Shown here in pieces: positions 11,545 through 19,584 of a DNA stretch of 23,945 nucleotides; the stretch's first letter is position 1, and every line of letters begins with the position of its first letter. Under the pieces are notes generated by a model. It did not search any database and had not been told where the DNA came from. It saw only the letters and a list, made by a program, of their open reading frames with translations. Source of the DNA: a virus; IMG/VR virus record IMGVR_UViG_3300021962_000649, positions 1 to 23,945 of that record; one strand, given 5' to 3'. Position numbers and translations under genes: made by a program.

Positions 11545-12210
11545 ATGGATCGTCGCAGCTTTTTGGGATTGCTGGTTGCCGGGGCGGCAACACCCCTGCT
11601 ACCCGCGCTTGCAGACACAACACCACCGCTAGCCAACACACAAATCTGGACTGCTGAGACCTTGGCAGTCGAGATGGAGAAGCTGTTTGCTTGCCGCATC
11701 GGCCCGGCTCAGGGGTTCTTCGAGATGGTGAAGGGTACGGATCAAATTGTTGCGGGCGCGCCTGATGCCACCCCACGCAAGATGGGGGAGCCGCCGGTAG
11801 TGGCAGATGACCGCGTGTATTTTGCCTACAGCACCTACGGCTTTGCTGTTGAGGGAGGAGAATCGTGGGAGGCCGAGCACAGACTCGCCCAAGAGTTTTA
11901 CGCACGGTTCTCGCAGGTAGAGCAAAAGAATCTGGTCTGGCGCAGGAAGCCCTTGTTCGAGACCCAGGAGGTGGCCGAGTATGGCGCAACTTGGGCTACT
12001 CGTGAGCAGATTGAGGACGGGTTTATTGACCTGGCTGACAAACCCCCAGGCGTCGAGCTGGACCCAAACTGGGGCAACTACCGCTACGTGACACGCAAGT
12101 ACCCATTGCATAGAATGACGATGCGGCTGGCCTTTACGGATCAGCCAAGCGAAGAAGAGTTGACTTCGCTTACCCCGCGACCTGAAGGCGCGACCCTACC
12201 AAGGATTTAA
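11545..12210 (+). CDS. Protein with twin-arginine-type signal peptide, unknown function (221 aa)
   Basis: Starts at the ATG at 11545 with AAAGGGGAAAGCC upstream. The N-terminus MDRRSFLGLLVAGAATPLLP has a twin-arginine motif (RRSFLG), a hydrophobic core and a likely AxA cleavage site (ALA-D, residues 21-24), as in Tat-exported proteins. The mature part (24-221) is a mixed domain with a helical WTAETLAVEMEKLFACRIG segment, a YFAYSTYGFAVEGGESW segment and a proline-rich end; no cofactor motif is visible. It lies between terL and portal, an unusual place for an exported protein. If the signal is real, it would act in the periplasm. The alternative is a virion protein with a fortuitously signal-like start. 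Confidence 0.75.
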   Translation: MDRRSFLGLLVAGAATPLLPALADTTPPLANTQIWTAETLAVEMEKLFACRIGPAQGFFEMVKGTDQIVAGAPDATPRKMGEPPVVADDRVYFAYSTYGFAVEGGESWEAEHRLAQEFYARFSQVEQKNLVWRRKPLFETQEVAEYGATWATREQIEDGFIDLADKPPGVELDPNWGNYRYVTRKYPLHRMTMRLAFTDQPSEEELTSLTPRPEGATLPRI

Positions 12211-12215
12211 TAATC

Positions 12216-14699
12216 ATGGCTACCAACATCGACAAGGCCTTATACCAAGCCCCCTCCAGTATGGAGGAGGACGCACTCGACGAGGAGCCGATCGAGATTG
12301 AGATCATTGACCCAGAGGCAGTCAACATCCACGCGGACGGGTTAGACATCTCCATCATGCCGGGCGAAGAGGACGAAGAGAGCTTCTCCGCCAACCTAGC
12401 CGAGACCTTATCTGAGGGTGCCGTGGCAACGCTGGCCGGGGATCTGGCTGGTGACATCGACCAGGACAAGCAGTCGCGCAAGGAGTGGGAGAAGTCGTAC
12501 GTAGAAGGGCTGAAGCTGTTGGGCCTCCAGTACGAGGAGAGAACGGAGCCGTGGCAGGGCGCAAGCGGCGTGTTCCATCCGATGATCACGGAGGCGATTG
12601 TCAGGTTCCAGTCAGAATCCATCACGGAGACGTTCCCAGCACAAGGCCCGGTGCGCACCAAGATATTGGGCAAGGAGACGCCTGAGAAGAAGGCCGCATC
12701 CAAACGCGTTGAGGACGACTTGAACTACGAGTTGACGGACGTCATGAAGGAGTTCCGCCCCGAGCATGAGCGCATGCTGTGGTCGCTCCCCGCTACGGGC
12801 TCCGCGTTCAAGAAGGTGTACTACGATCCCAATTTGGGACGTCAGGTGAGTATGTTTATCCCGGCAGAGGACATCGTCCTGCCGTACGGCACGTCAGACC
12901 TGGACAACTGCTACCGGCTTACGCACGTCATGCGTAAGACCAAGAACGAGATCATCAAGCTCCAGCAAGCTGGGTTCTACCGCGACATCGAGCTGCCGGA
13001 CCCCACGCACAGCCAGGACGACATCAAGAAAGCCAAGGACAAAGAGACGGGCTTTAGCGACATCGACGACGATCGGTACGTGCTGCTGGAATGCCATGTT
13101 GACTTGGTGCTGCCGGGGGACGAAGATGAGGACGATGACGGCGAAGAGACGGGAATCGCGCTGCCATACGTAGTAACCCTTATTAAAGGATCGAACGATG
13201 TCCTGGCCATCCGACGCAACTGGCGAGAAGAAGACCCCCTCAAGCTCAAGCGACAGCACTTCGTCCACTACCAATACATCCCAGGCTTCGGAGCCTACGG
13301 CTTTGGACTCTTCCACCTCATTGGCGGGTTTGCCAAGTCTGCAACCTCCATCATGCGCCAGCTGGTGGATGCGGGTACCCTATCGAACCTGCCCGGGGGA
13401 CTCAAAACCCGTGGGCTTCGGATTAAAGGTGATGACACGCCGATTGCCCCGGGCGAGTGGCGGGACGTAGACATCAGTTCTGGGGCGCTGCGTGACAGCA
13501 TTCTGCCCCTGCCGTACAAGGAGCCAAGCGCCACCCTGTACAACCTGCTGACCACGATCGTCGACGAAGGCCGACGTTTTGCCGCAACAGCCGACATGAA
13601 GGTGTCGGACATGTCCGCCCAGGCACCGGTGGGCACAACGCTGGCTCTTCTGGAGCGACAGCTAAAGGTCATGACGGCGGTCCAGGCTCGCCTGCACTAC
13701 AGCTTCAAGCAAGAACTTAAGCTGCTGGTCAAGATCATCGAGGACTACACCGACCCCGACTACGACTACCAGCCGGAAGAAGGCCGTCGCACGGCCCGCA
13801 AGGAAGACTACTCCCAGGTCGACATCATTCCGGTGAGCGACCCCAACGCGGCGACCATGAGCCAGCGGGTTGTGCAGTACCAGGCGGTGATCCAGATGGC
13901 GCAGATGGCGCCGGACATTTACGACTTGCCGCAGCTGCACCGCCGCATGCTGGAGGTGTTGGGTGTGAAGCACGCTGAGAAGCTCGTGCCCCTGCCTGAC
14001 GACCAGAAGCCCCGCGACCCGGTGGCAGAAAACATGGCTGTGCTCAAAGGCGAGCCGGTCAAGGCGTTCATGTACCAGGACCACGAGGCGCACATCAAGG
14101 TGCACATGGCCGCGATGCAAGACCCCCTGATCATGCAGTTGATCGGCCAAAACCCCCGTGCACCCCAGATGCAGGCAGCGATGCAAGCGCACATCTCCGA
14201 GCACGTCGGGTTTGGCTACCGCCAGAAGATCGAGCAGCAGCTTGGTATGCCCCTGCCCCCGGAAGACGAGAAGCTGCCGCCGGAGGTGGAGGTTGCACTG
14301 TCGGGCATGATGGCCCAGGCAGCACAGCAGGTATTGCAGCAGAACCAGGCGCAAGCTCAACAGCAGCAAGCTCAGCAGCAGGCCCAGGACCCGGTGCTCC
14401 AGATGCAGAAACAAGAGCTGGCTATCCGCCAACAGGAGGCCCAGACCAAGGCGCAGAAGGTGGCCCAGGACGGTCAGATTGCCCAGGCAAAGCTGGCACA
14501 GGACGCTCAACTCGCACAGAAGAAGATGCAGATCGACGCCGCCGACTCGCTGGCAAAGCTACAAACCGAGAAGCAACGCACCGCTGCGCAACTGTTGCAG
14601 CGCCAAAACATCGACGCACGTCGCTTAAATGTGGACTCCATGAAGGCTGTCATGGATGCCCAGTTTAGAAACCAACCAAAGGAGAAGCCCACTAAATGA
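12216..14699 (+). CDS. Portal protein (827 aa)
   Basis: Dodecameric portal through which DNA enters and leaves the capsid. Starts at the ATG at 12216 (MATNIDKALYQAPSS), six bases after the previous stop. Support: position after terL; an acidic N-terminal stretch (~20-60); a core with WEKSYVEGLKLLGLQYEERT, EPWQGASGVFHPMITEAI and EHERMLWSLPATGSAFKKVY; and a later GTTLALLERQLKVMTAVQ helix followed by HYSFKQELKLLVKII, typical of portal stem/wing regions. The final ~120 residues are very rich in Gln and Ala and form a long coiled coil, as in the barrel or C-terminal extension of long podovirus-type portals. It overlaps the next gene by ATGA. Confidence 0.9.
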   Translation: MATNIDKALYQAPSSMEEDALDEEPIEIEIIDPEAVNIHADGLDISIMPGEEDEESFSANLAETLSEGAVATLAGDLAGDIDQDKQSRKEWEKSYVEGLKLLGLQYEERTEPWQGASGVFHPMITEAIVRFQSESITETFPAQGPVRTKILGKETPEKKAASKRVEDDLNYELTDVMKEFRPEHERMLWSLPATGSAFKKVYYDPNLGRQVSMFIPAEDIVLPYGTSDLDNCYRLTHVMRKTKNEIIKLQQAGFYRDIELPDPTHSQDDIKKAKDKETGFSDIDDDRYVLLECHVDLVLPGDEDEDDDGEETGIALPYVVTLIKGSNDVLAIRRNWREEDPLKLKRQHFVHYQYIPGFGAYGFGLFHLIGGFAKSATSIMRQLVDAGTLSNLPGGLKTRGLRIKGDDTPIAPGEWRDVDISSGALRDSILPLPYKEPSATLYNLLTTIVDEGRRFAATADMKVSDMSAQAPVGTTLALLERQLKVMTAVQARLHYSFKQELKLLVKIIEDYTDPDYDYQPEEGRRTARKEDYSQVDIIPVSDPNAATMSQRVVQYQAVIQMAQMAPDIYDLPQLHRRMLEVLGVKHAEKLVPLPDDQKPRDPVAENMAVLKGEPVKAFMYQDHEAHIKVHMAAMQDPLIMQLIGQNPRAPQMQAAMQAHISEHVGFGYRQKIEQQLGMPLPPEDEKLPPEVEVALSGMMAQAAQQVLQQNQAQAQQQQAQQQAQDPVLQMQKQELAIRQQEAQTKAQKVAQDGQIAQAKLAQDAQLAQKKMQIDAADSLAKLQTEKQRTAAQLLQRQNIDARRLNVDSMKAVMDAQFRNQPKEKPTK

Positions 14700-14890
14700 T
14701 CCAAGACTTCGCACGCGTATTGCGCGAACAAATACGCAGCGACCTGAACAACTACGCGGACGACTTGGCGGGTGGTTCATGTCAATCTTTTGAGCAGTAT
14801 CAAAAACTCTGCGGCGTCATCCAGGGTCTGGCGATGGCAGAGCGTTACATCATTGACCTTGCAGAGAAAGTCGAAAAAGCCGATGAGTGA
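14696..14890 (+). CDS. Small head-module protein, unknown function (64 aa)
   Basis: Starts at the ATG at 14696 inside an ATGA overlap with the portal stop, and its own end overlaps the next start by 8 bp, so all three are translationally coupled. Predicted two-helix protein (FARVLREQIRSDLNNYADDL and LAMAERYIIDLAEKVEKAD). Similar tiny helical proteins occur after portal genes in environmental phage contigs. No enzymatic motif. Confidence 0.8.
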   Translation: MIQDFARVLREQIRSDLNNYADDLAGGSCQSFEQYQKLCGVIQGLAMAERYIIDLAEKVEKADE

Positions 14891-15317
14891 AATCCTCCTC
14901 CCCCCAGGTATTCAGTTACCCAACAACATCCAACCCATCGACAAACCAGAAGATGACGCGGATGCTGACACCAAGGCATCCGCCTTGCCTATCCCAGCTG
15001 GCCACAAGCTGCTGTGTATCGTGCCCGAGGTCGATGAAAAGATCGCCGGTACGAGTCTCGACCTGGTTCGAGACGCAACCACCATGCGTCAAGAAGAGAC
15101 TGCCACTACGGTGCTGTTTGTTCTGCGTCTGGGGGCGTCTGCCTACAAAGACCCGGAGCGGTTCCCTACCGGTGCGTGGTGTAAGGAGGGAGACTTTGTT
15201 CTTGTCCGTACCTATACCGGTACGCGTTTCAAGATCTTTGGCAAAGAATTCCGCGTGATCAACGACGATCAAGTGGAGTGTGTTGTGCAAGATCCTCGTG
15301 GTATTACCCGCGCTTAA
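14883..15317 (+). CDS. GroES-like co-chaperonin domain protein (144 aa)
   Basis: The ATG at 14883 (MSEILLPPGIQLPNN) overlaps the preceding gene. After a charged N-terminal arm (1-38), residues ~39-137 read like a GroES beta-barrel: PIPAGHKLLCIVPEV, then TTVLFVLRLGASAYKD, ERFPTGAWCKEGDFVLVRTY, GTRFKIFGKEFRVINDDQV. The KEGDFVLVR...GTRFKI...EFRVINDD pattern corresponds to the GroES K-x-G-D-x-V-L-x...Y-x-G...E-F...I-x-D-D core. Phage GroES-like proteins (for example T4 gp31) partner host GroEL in capsid protein folding, which fits a place between portal and scaffold. A virion-assembly role without chaperonin binding is possible. Confidence 0.7.
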   Translation: MSEILLPPGIQLPNNIQPIDKPEDDADADTKASALPIPAGHKLLCIVPEVDEKIAGTSLDLVRDATTMRQEETATTVLFVLRLGASAYKDPERFPTGAWCKEGDFVLVRTYTGTRFKIFGKEFRVINDDQVECVVQDPRGITRA

Positions 15318-15328
15318 AGGAGTGTTAG

Positions 15329-16294
15329 ATGCCTGACGCATACAGATTTCCAGACGAACTGGAGAATGAAACCCCCGCCCCGGCGGATGACGTCGAGATC
15401 ACCGTCGCCGGAGATGACGTTGAGATCGAGATCGTAGATGACACTCCTGAGAAGGATCGTGGCCGTCGCCCCCTGGACCGTGAAGTTGCGGACCCCACGG
15501 ACGACGAGATTGAGTCATACACCCAGGGTGCGCAGAAACGCATCAAGGAACTGACCCACGCTCGCCACGACGAGCGCCGAGCCAAGGAAGCCCTGGCTCG
15601 TGAGAAAGAGGAGCTTGAGCGTCTTGCTCAGCACATGGTGGAGGAGAACAGACGCCTCAAGGCGTACGTGGACTCTGGCACCCAGCAGTACATGACCATG
15701 GCCAACCAGGCGGCGGAAGCCAAGCTGGAGAAGGCCCGGCGTGAGCTGAAGGCTGCCCAGGAATCTTTTGACGCTGACGCCATCGTTGCCGCCCAGGAAG
15801 CCCTGGCTGAGGCGACATGGGAAGTCAAGAGCGCAAAAAATTTCAAGGCACCCCCTTTACAGCGTGAAGAAGCTGTAGTACAAACTAGTCAATCGCAACC
15901 CCAACGGGTTCAAGCCGACGAAAAGACCTTGCGCTGGCAAGCAAAAAACCAGTGGTTCGGCGCCCAGGGATTCGAGGAAATTACCAGCTACGCACTAGGG
16001 CTGCACCAAAAGCTAGTCAACAACGGGGTAGACCCCCGCTCTGATGAGTATTTCGAGCAGATTGACGCTCGCGTGAAGTCGACGTTCCCCGAGGTTTTCG
16101 GTGGTAAAAGAGACGAGCCGTCCCGTACGGTTGAGACTCCGGCAAGGAAACCTGCCGCCGTGGTCGCACCTGCGACTCGCACAACTGGAGCGAAGAAAGT
16201 ACAGCTGACACCGTCGCAAGCGGCGTTGATCAAGAAGTACAACCTGGACCCCAAGAAGTATGTGGCAGAAGTTTTGAAACTGGAGAATCAATAA
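15329..16294 (+). CDS. Capsid scaffolding protein (321 aa)
   Basis: Starts at the ATG at 15329 (MPDAYRFPDELENE) with AAAGGAGTGTTAG upstream. It has a strongly acidic, proline-containing N-terminus (1-60), a long coiled coil (~60-165; ARHDERRAKEALAREKEELE, then HMVEENRRLKAYV and an E/A/K-rich stretch), a linker, and a C-terminal helical region ending TPSQAALIKKYNLDPKKYV. This is the normal architecture of a scaffold that directs capsid assembly and is then lost. Position before the capsid genes agrees. It has no protease motif. Confidence 0.85.
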   Translation: MPDAYRFPDELENETPAPADDVEITVAGDDVEIEIVDDTPEKDRGRRPLDREVADPTDDEIESYTQGAQKRIKELTHARHDERRAKEALAREKEELERLAQHMVEENRRLKAYVDSGTQQYMTMANQAAEAKLEKARRELKAAQESFDADAIVAAQEALAEATWEVKSAKNFKAPPLQREEAVVQTSQSQPQRVQADEKTLRWQAKNQWFGAQGFEEITSYALGLHQKLVNNGVDPRSDEYFEQIDARVKSTFPEVFGGKRDEPSRTVETPARKPAAVVAPATRTTGAKKVQLTPSQAALIKKYNLDPKKYVAEVLKLENQ

Positions 16295-16746
16295 TGGCTG
16301 AAAATCGTACCCCTCGTGACCTTGAGTCGCGCTCAAAGACCGCTCGGGCTGTATACGTACCGCCCACAAACTTGCCCGATCCGACCCCCGAACCTGGGTA
16401 CTTGTATCGCTGGGTAGCGACACATATCCTGGGCCAGGCTGAACCTACCAACGTGAGTCGCAAGATGCGCGAAGGGTGGGAACCGGTGAAGGCAGTTGAT
16501 CATCCTGAACTTATGCTGCTTGGTAATGAAAAGACCGGAAACGTGGAAATTGGAGGCCTCATGCTCTGCAAGATGCCGATTGAACAAGCCCGTGCCCGCG
16601 ATGAGTACTACTCCAAGCAAGCGTCGGATCAGATGAACTCAGTGGACAACCACTTCATGCGAAACAATGACCCGCGCATGCCTCTGTTCTCGGACCGCAA
16701 GTCCTCGTCCAGTCGCGGAAACGGGTTTGGTTCTGGTTCTAAATAA
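16294..16746 (+). CDS. Head-associated phage protein, unknown function (150 aa)
   Basis: The ATG at 16294 shares bases with the scaffold stop (TAATGG). Sequence blocks TPEPGYLYRWVATHILGQAE, then TNVSRKMREGWEPVKAVDHP and VEIGGLMLCKMPIEQARARD are typical of an uncharacterised protein family found next to the major capsid gene in many aquatic phages. The last ~35 residues are Ser/Gly-rich and flexible. It may be a minor capsid or assembly factor; no direct evidence for a role. Confidence 0.8.
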   Translation: MAENRTPRDLESRSKTARAVYVPPTNLPDPTPEPGYLYRWVATHILGQAEPTNVSRKMREGWEPVKAVDHPELMLLGNEKTGNVEIGGLMLCKMPIEQARARDEYYSKQASDQMNSVDNHFMRNNDPRMPLFSDRKSSSSRGNGFGSGSK

Positions 16747-16760
16747 CAGGAGTTTTTAAC

Positions 16761-17360
16761 ATGGCTTATCCCTCAGTAGCCGCTCCGTACGGCTTCAAGC
16801 CAATTAACCGTCTGGACGGTATGCCCTATGCTGGCGCAACTCGGAAACTTCCGATCGCCAACACTGCTGGCGCCATCTACTTCGGTGACTTGGTTTCGAT
16901 TACGGCTGGCGGTACCGTCGCGCAGTTTGCAGGCACCACCACGGGTTCTCCCGCTGGTGTGTTCATGGGCTGTTCGTACACCAACCCCACGACCAAGCAG
17001 CCTACGTTTGCTCAGTACTGGCCCGCAAACACGGCTATTACCGACGCGCAGGCCATCATCGTTGATGATCCTTACGCAGCCTTCCAGGTTGTCGTTACCA
17101 ACTCTGGTAGCGCGGTCAACTACGCTTACGCCGACTCCGTCGGTTCCAACATGTCCATCATCATCGGAACTGGCAACGCCAACACCGGTGACTCCGGCAT
17201 GTCCGTTTTGGCTGGTAGCCAAGACACCACAAGCACCCTGCCCATCCGTGTGATTGACGTCGTTCCGGCCTCGTCTTACACGACCGGCGGTAACGTTGTG
17301 TACCCCGAGATTATCGTCAAGATCAATCTCCACCAGTACAACAACACCACTGGCGTCTGA
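16761..17360 (+). CDS. Head decoration/stabilisation-like virion protein (199 aa)
   Basis: Starts at the ATG at 16761 (MAYPSVAAPYGFKPINR) with AACAGGAGTTTTTAAC upstream. The N-terminal APYGFKPINRLDGMPYAGA signature and the Thr/Gly/Ala-rich beta-structure (GDLVSITAGGTVAQFAG, then AVNYAYADSVGSNM) are typical of small all-beta virion proteins encoded directly before the capsid gene. Such proteins usually decorate or cement the head. It contains a short YANPTTKQPTF-like surface loop (NPTTKQPTFAQYWPA). The structural role is inferred from position and composition. Confidence 0.75.
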   Translation: MAYPSVAAPYGFKPINRLDGMPYAGATRKLPIANTAGAIYFGDLVSITAGGTVAQFAGTTTGSPAGVFMGCSYTNPTTKQPTFAQYWPANTAITDAQAIIVDDPYAAFQVVVTNSGSAVNYAYADSVGSNMSIIIGTGNANTGDSGMSVLAGSQDTTSTLPIRVIDVVPASSYTTGGNVVYPEIIVKINLHQYNNTTGV

Positions 17361-17373
17361 TAAGGAGTAAACC

Positions 17374-18303
17374 ATGGCAATTTCACGCGCACAACTGCTC
17401 AAGGAACTGCTCCCAGGCCTGAACGCTCTGTTCGGCATGGAGTACGCCCGTTACGGCGAAGAGCACAAAGAGATCTACGAAACCGAGAAGTCGGAGCGTA
17501 GCTTTGAAGAAGAAACCAAGCTGGCTGGCTTCAGTGCAGCGCCGGTTAAGAACGAAGGTTCTGCCATTGCTTATGACAATGCGCAGGAAGCGTTCACCGC
17601 ACGCTACACCCACGAGACCATCGCCTTAGGCTTCTCGATCACCGAAGAGGCGATCGAAGACAACCTGTACGACAGCCTGTCTGCTCGTTACACCAAGGCC
17701 CTGGCCCGCGCCATGTCCTACACCAAGCAGGTGAAAGCCGCCTCCGTTATCAATAACGGTTTCAGCGGTTCTTATCTGGGCGGTGACGGCGTGTCGCTGT
17801 TCGGTGTCAACTCTGGCGGCACTCGCGTGGGTCACCCCCTGGTTAACGGTGGTGTGAACTACAACAGCCCGACCGTGGCCGTTGACCTGAACGAGACCTC
17901 CTTGGAAAACGCTGTGATCCAGATCGCTGCGTGGACCGATGAACGTGGTCTGCTGATCGCTGCCAAGCCGCGCAAGATGGTTGTTCCTCCGGCACTGATG
18001 TTCGTTGCCAAGCGTCTGCTTGACACCGAGCTGCGTGTTGGTACGAACGACAACGACATCAACGCGCTGAAGCAGATGGGTGCTGTGCCGGAAGGTTACA
18101 CTGTCAACCACTTCTTGACCGATAGCAACGCTTGGTTCCTGTTGACCGACGTGCCCAACGGCATGAAGCACTTCGAGCGTATGCCTCTGGCTAACTCGAT
18201 GGATGGAGACTTCGACACGGGGAACGTGCGTTACAAAGCACGTGAGCGTTACAGCTTTGGCTGGAGCGATCCCCTGGGCATCTGGGGCTCCGCTGGAGCT
18301 TGA
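17374..18303 (+). CDS. Major capsid protein, HK97-type fold (309 aa)
   Basis: Starts at the ATG at 17374 (MAISRAQLLKELLPGLN) after ATAAGGAGTAAACC, a strong site fitting the most abundant virion protein. The E-loop-like region and spine helix (~45-130; EEETKLAGFSAAPVKNEG, ITEEAIEDNLYDSL, YTKALARAMSYTKQVKAA) precede VINNGFSGSYLGGDGVSLFG and an A-domain block with PRKMVVPPALMFVAKRLL. The ending RYSFGWSDPLGIWGS is usual for this group. The PPAL-AKRLL motif resembles Mu gpT-like major head proteins. A strong terminator follows 14 bp after the stop. Confidence 0.92.
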   Translation: MAISRAQLLKELLPGLNALFGMEYARYGEEHKEIYETEKSERSFEEETKLAGFSAAPVKNEGSAIAYDNAQEAFTARYTHETIALGFSITEEAIEDNLYDSLSARYTKALARAMSYTKQVKAASVINNGFSGSYLGGDGVSLFGVNSGGTRVGHPLVNGGVNYNSPTVAVDLNETSLENAVIQIAAWTDERGLLIAAKPRKMVVPPALMFVAKRLLDTELRVGTNDNDINALKQMGAVPEGYTVNHFLTDSNAWFLLTDVPNGMKHFERMPLANSMDGDFDTGNVRYKARERYSFGWSDPLGIWGSAGA

Positions 18304-18316
18304 TACTTCGGTATCT

Positions 18317-18343
18317 AAAAAAGGGCCCTACGGGGCCCTTTTT
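18317..18343 (+). terminator. Intrinsic terminator after the major capsid gene (usable in both directions)
   Basis: AAAAAGGGCCC-TACG-GGGCCCTTTTT forms an 11-bp stem with a 4-nt loop and a T-tract continuing as TTTGTTTG. The A-run on the left gives a T-tract for leftward RNA too. It would reduce expression of the genes beyond the capsid gene unless transcription restarts. Confidence 0.92.
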
Positions 18344-18370
18344 GTTTGTCTGTTTGGTGTGTGGTATATT
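18342..18370 (+). promoter_or_regulatory. Promoter for the HNH gene
   Basis: TTGTTT (18342-18347), 17-nt spacer, TATATT (18365-18370, five of six to the -10 consensus). Starts right behind the terminator, with the ATG at 18399 about 20 nt after the expected transcription start. Confidence 0.6.
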
Positions 18371-18398
18371 ACCTGTAACTAAGTCACAGGAGAAACAG

Positions 18399-19019
18399 AT
18401 GGACCACACAAAGCTACCAAAAACCCGGGCCGAGGCCAAAGCCGCAGGCGCCACACACTATTTCACCGGGGAGCCTTGCAAGCATGGCCACATCGCCCCA
18501 CGCAAAACCAAAGGCGCTTGCGTTGAGTGTTTACAGGTGGAATGGGTTAAGAGCAACGAAGTGCGAGCAGCGTACTTCCGCGCATATAACAATCGCCCGG
18601 ACGTCAAGGAACAAAAAAACGCATGGTATCTAGCCAACCGCGACAAAGTTATTCAGGCAGCGGCTACGCGCCCGTTAAAGGTTTTGCGCGAGTATCAAAA
18701 GGCGTGGAAAGACCGAAACACGACATGGGTGCGGGCAGACACCAAAGCACGGCGTCGTAAACATCGTGACGCTACACCGCCTTGGCTCAGCCGTCGTCAG
18801 AAGTCGGAAATTCGCCAGATGTACCAGATTGCCATCACCATGACGCAGACAACTGGCGAACAGTACGTGGTAGATCACATCTACCCGTTGCGGTCGGAAG
18901 CAGTGTGCGGGCTGCATGTGCCGTGGAACTTGCGTGTCATCACCCAGGCTGAAAACCTGCGGAAATCCAATGCGCTACCAAGTGACGACGAAGCGCTTGC
19001 GTTCACCCACAAGGGGTGA
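18399..19019 (+). CDS. HNH endonuclease with N-terminal zinc-binding motif (206 aa)
   Basis: Starts at the ATG at 18399 (MDHTKLPKTRAEAK) with CACAGGAGAAACAG upstream; a longer frame from 18300 runs through the terminator and is not credible. An N-terminal motif, PCKHGHIAPR ... CVEC (C27, H29/H31, C41, C44), is likely a small zinc site for DNA recognition. A basic helical linker (RRRKHRD) leads to an HNH nuclease core: VVDHIYPLRS (H160), GLHVPWNLRVI (H173, N177) and AENLRKSN (N186, N191). Such genes are typically homing-type or free-standing phage endonucleases. It lies between the capsid gene and the next virion gene, with its own promoter, consistent with a mobile gene insertion. Confidence 0.88.
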   Translation: MDHTKLPKTRAEAKAAGATHYFTGEPCKHGHIAPRKTKGACVECLQVEWVKSNEVRAAYFRAYNNRPDVKEQKNAWYLANRDKVIQAAATRPLKVLREYQKAWKDRNTTWVRADTKARRRKHRDATPPWLSRRQKSEIRQMYQIAITMTQTTGEQYVVDHIYPLRSEAVCGLHVPWNLRVITQAENLRKSNALPSDDEALAFTHKG

Positions 19020-19025
19020 TATATT
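18997..19025 (+). promoter_or_regulatory. Promoter at the end of the HNH gene, driving downstream virion genes
   Basis: TTGCGT (18997-19002), 17-nt spacer, TATATT (19020-19025). The spacer is itself a perfect inverted repeat, TCACCC-ACAAG-GGGTGA (19003-19019), overlapping the HNH stop codon. It would restore transcription beyond the terminator at 18317-18343. Confidence 0.55.
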
Positions 19026-19116
19026 GCGATCAAGCCCGGGGTTCCCGGTGCATCAAACTGACCCGGCAGACGACGTACCGATTGATGCGCTGATCTTGTA
19101 CGTAAGGACAATTGAA
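19026..19116 (+). promoter_or_regulatory. Structured leader before the next virion gene
   Basis: Non-coding. It contains CCGGG-GTT-CCCGG (19036-19048) and a perfect distant pair GCATCAA (19050-19056) / TTGATGC (19082-19088), followed by AAGGACAATTGAA and the ATG at 19117. It may form a folded 5' leader; no known riboswitch is recognised. Confidence 0.4.
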
Positions 19117-19572
19117 ATGGCTCTCTCTACCACCCAAAGCATTTGGCGTTCGGGCGGCGGCGACCAGACCCGTACCGCATATTGCGGTTCCGGCGTCATG
19201 GCTGCCTCTTTCTACATTGCTGACGCCTCCCCCGCTGTTGCTGGCACTAACGTGACTGTCTCTAACGGCGGCGCTGCTCTCATTCTCCCCGCTGGCGCAG
19301 TTGTTTTGTCTGTCTCCATCAACGATGGCGGCACGGGCACGTTTGATCTGGGCACCACCGGCTACAACTCTGGCACCGCTTCCGGCGCTTCGATTGCTTC
19401 TGGTCTGGCCGCTACGGTTGGCACCACCAGCGTTGGTTCTGTTGTGACCGGCACCCCCTTGACCGAGATGTCCTACGTTACTGTGACGGACAATACCTCT
19501 GGCGCAGGCACTGTCGGCGGCTACATCACGTATTTCGTTGTTGATCCCCTGCTCGGCCAGCAAAACGTCTGA
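19117..19572 (+). CDS. Virion structural protein, all-beta, hypothetical (151 aa)
   Basis: The ATG at 19117 (MALSTTQSIWRSGGGDQ) follows AAGGACAATTGAA. The open frame reaches further left only through the HNH gene. The protein is dominated by Thr, Gly, Ser, Ala and Val in short beta-strand periodicity (VTVSNGGAALILPAGAVVLS, GTFDLGTTGYNSGTAS, MSYVTVTDNTSGAGTVGGYI), as in head-fibre or decoration proteins. It is followed by a second small beta protein. Exact role unknown. Confidence 0.75.
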   Translation: MALSTTQSIWRSGGGDQTRTAYCGSGVMAASFYIADASPAVAGTNVTVSNGGAALILPAGAVVLSVSINDGGTGTFDLGTTGYNSGTASGASIASGLAATVGTTSVGSVVTGTPLTEMSYVTVTDNTSGAGTVGGYITYFVVDPLLGQQNV

Positions 19573-19584
19573 TAGGAGCATCTC

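Noticed and set aside
13662-14510. Minus-strand open frame (282 codons) opposite the portal gene
   Set aside because: Leu/His/Arg-rich antisense of the Gln/Ala-rich portal tail, without a start site; shadow of the portal.
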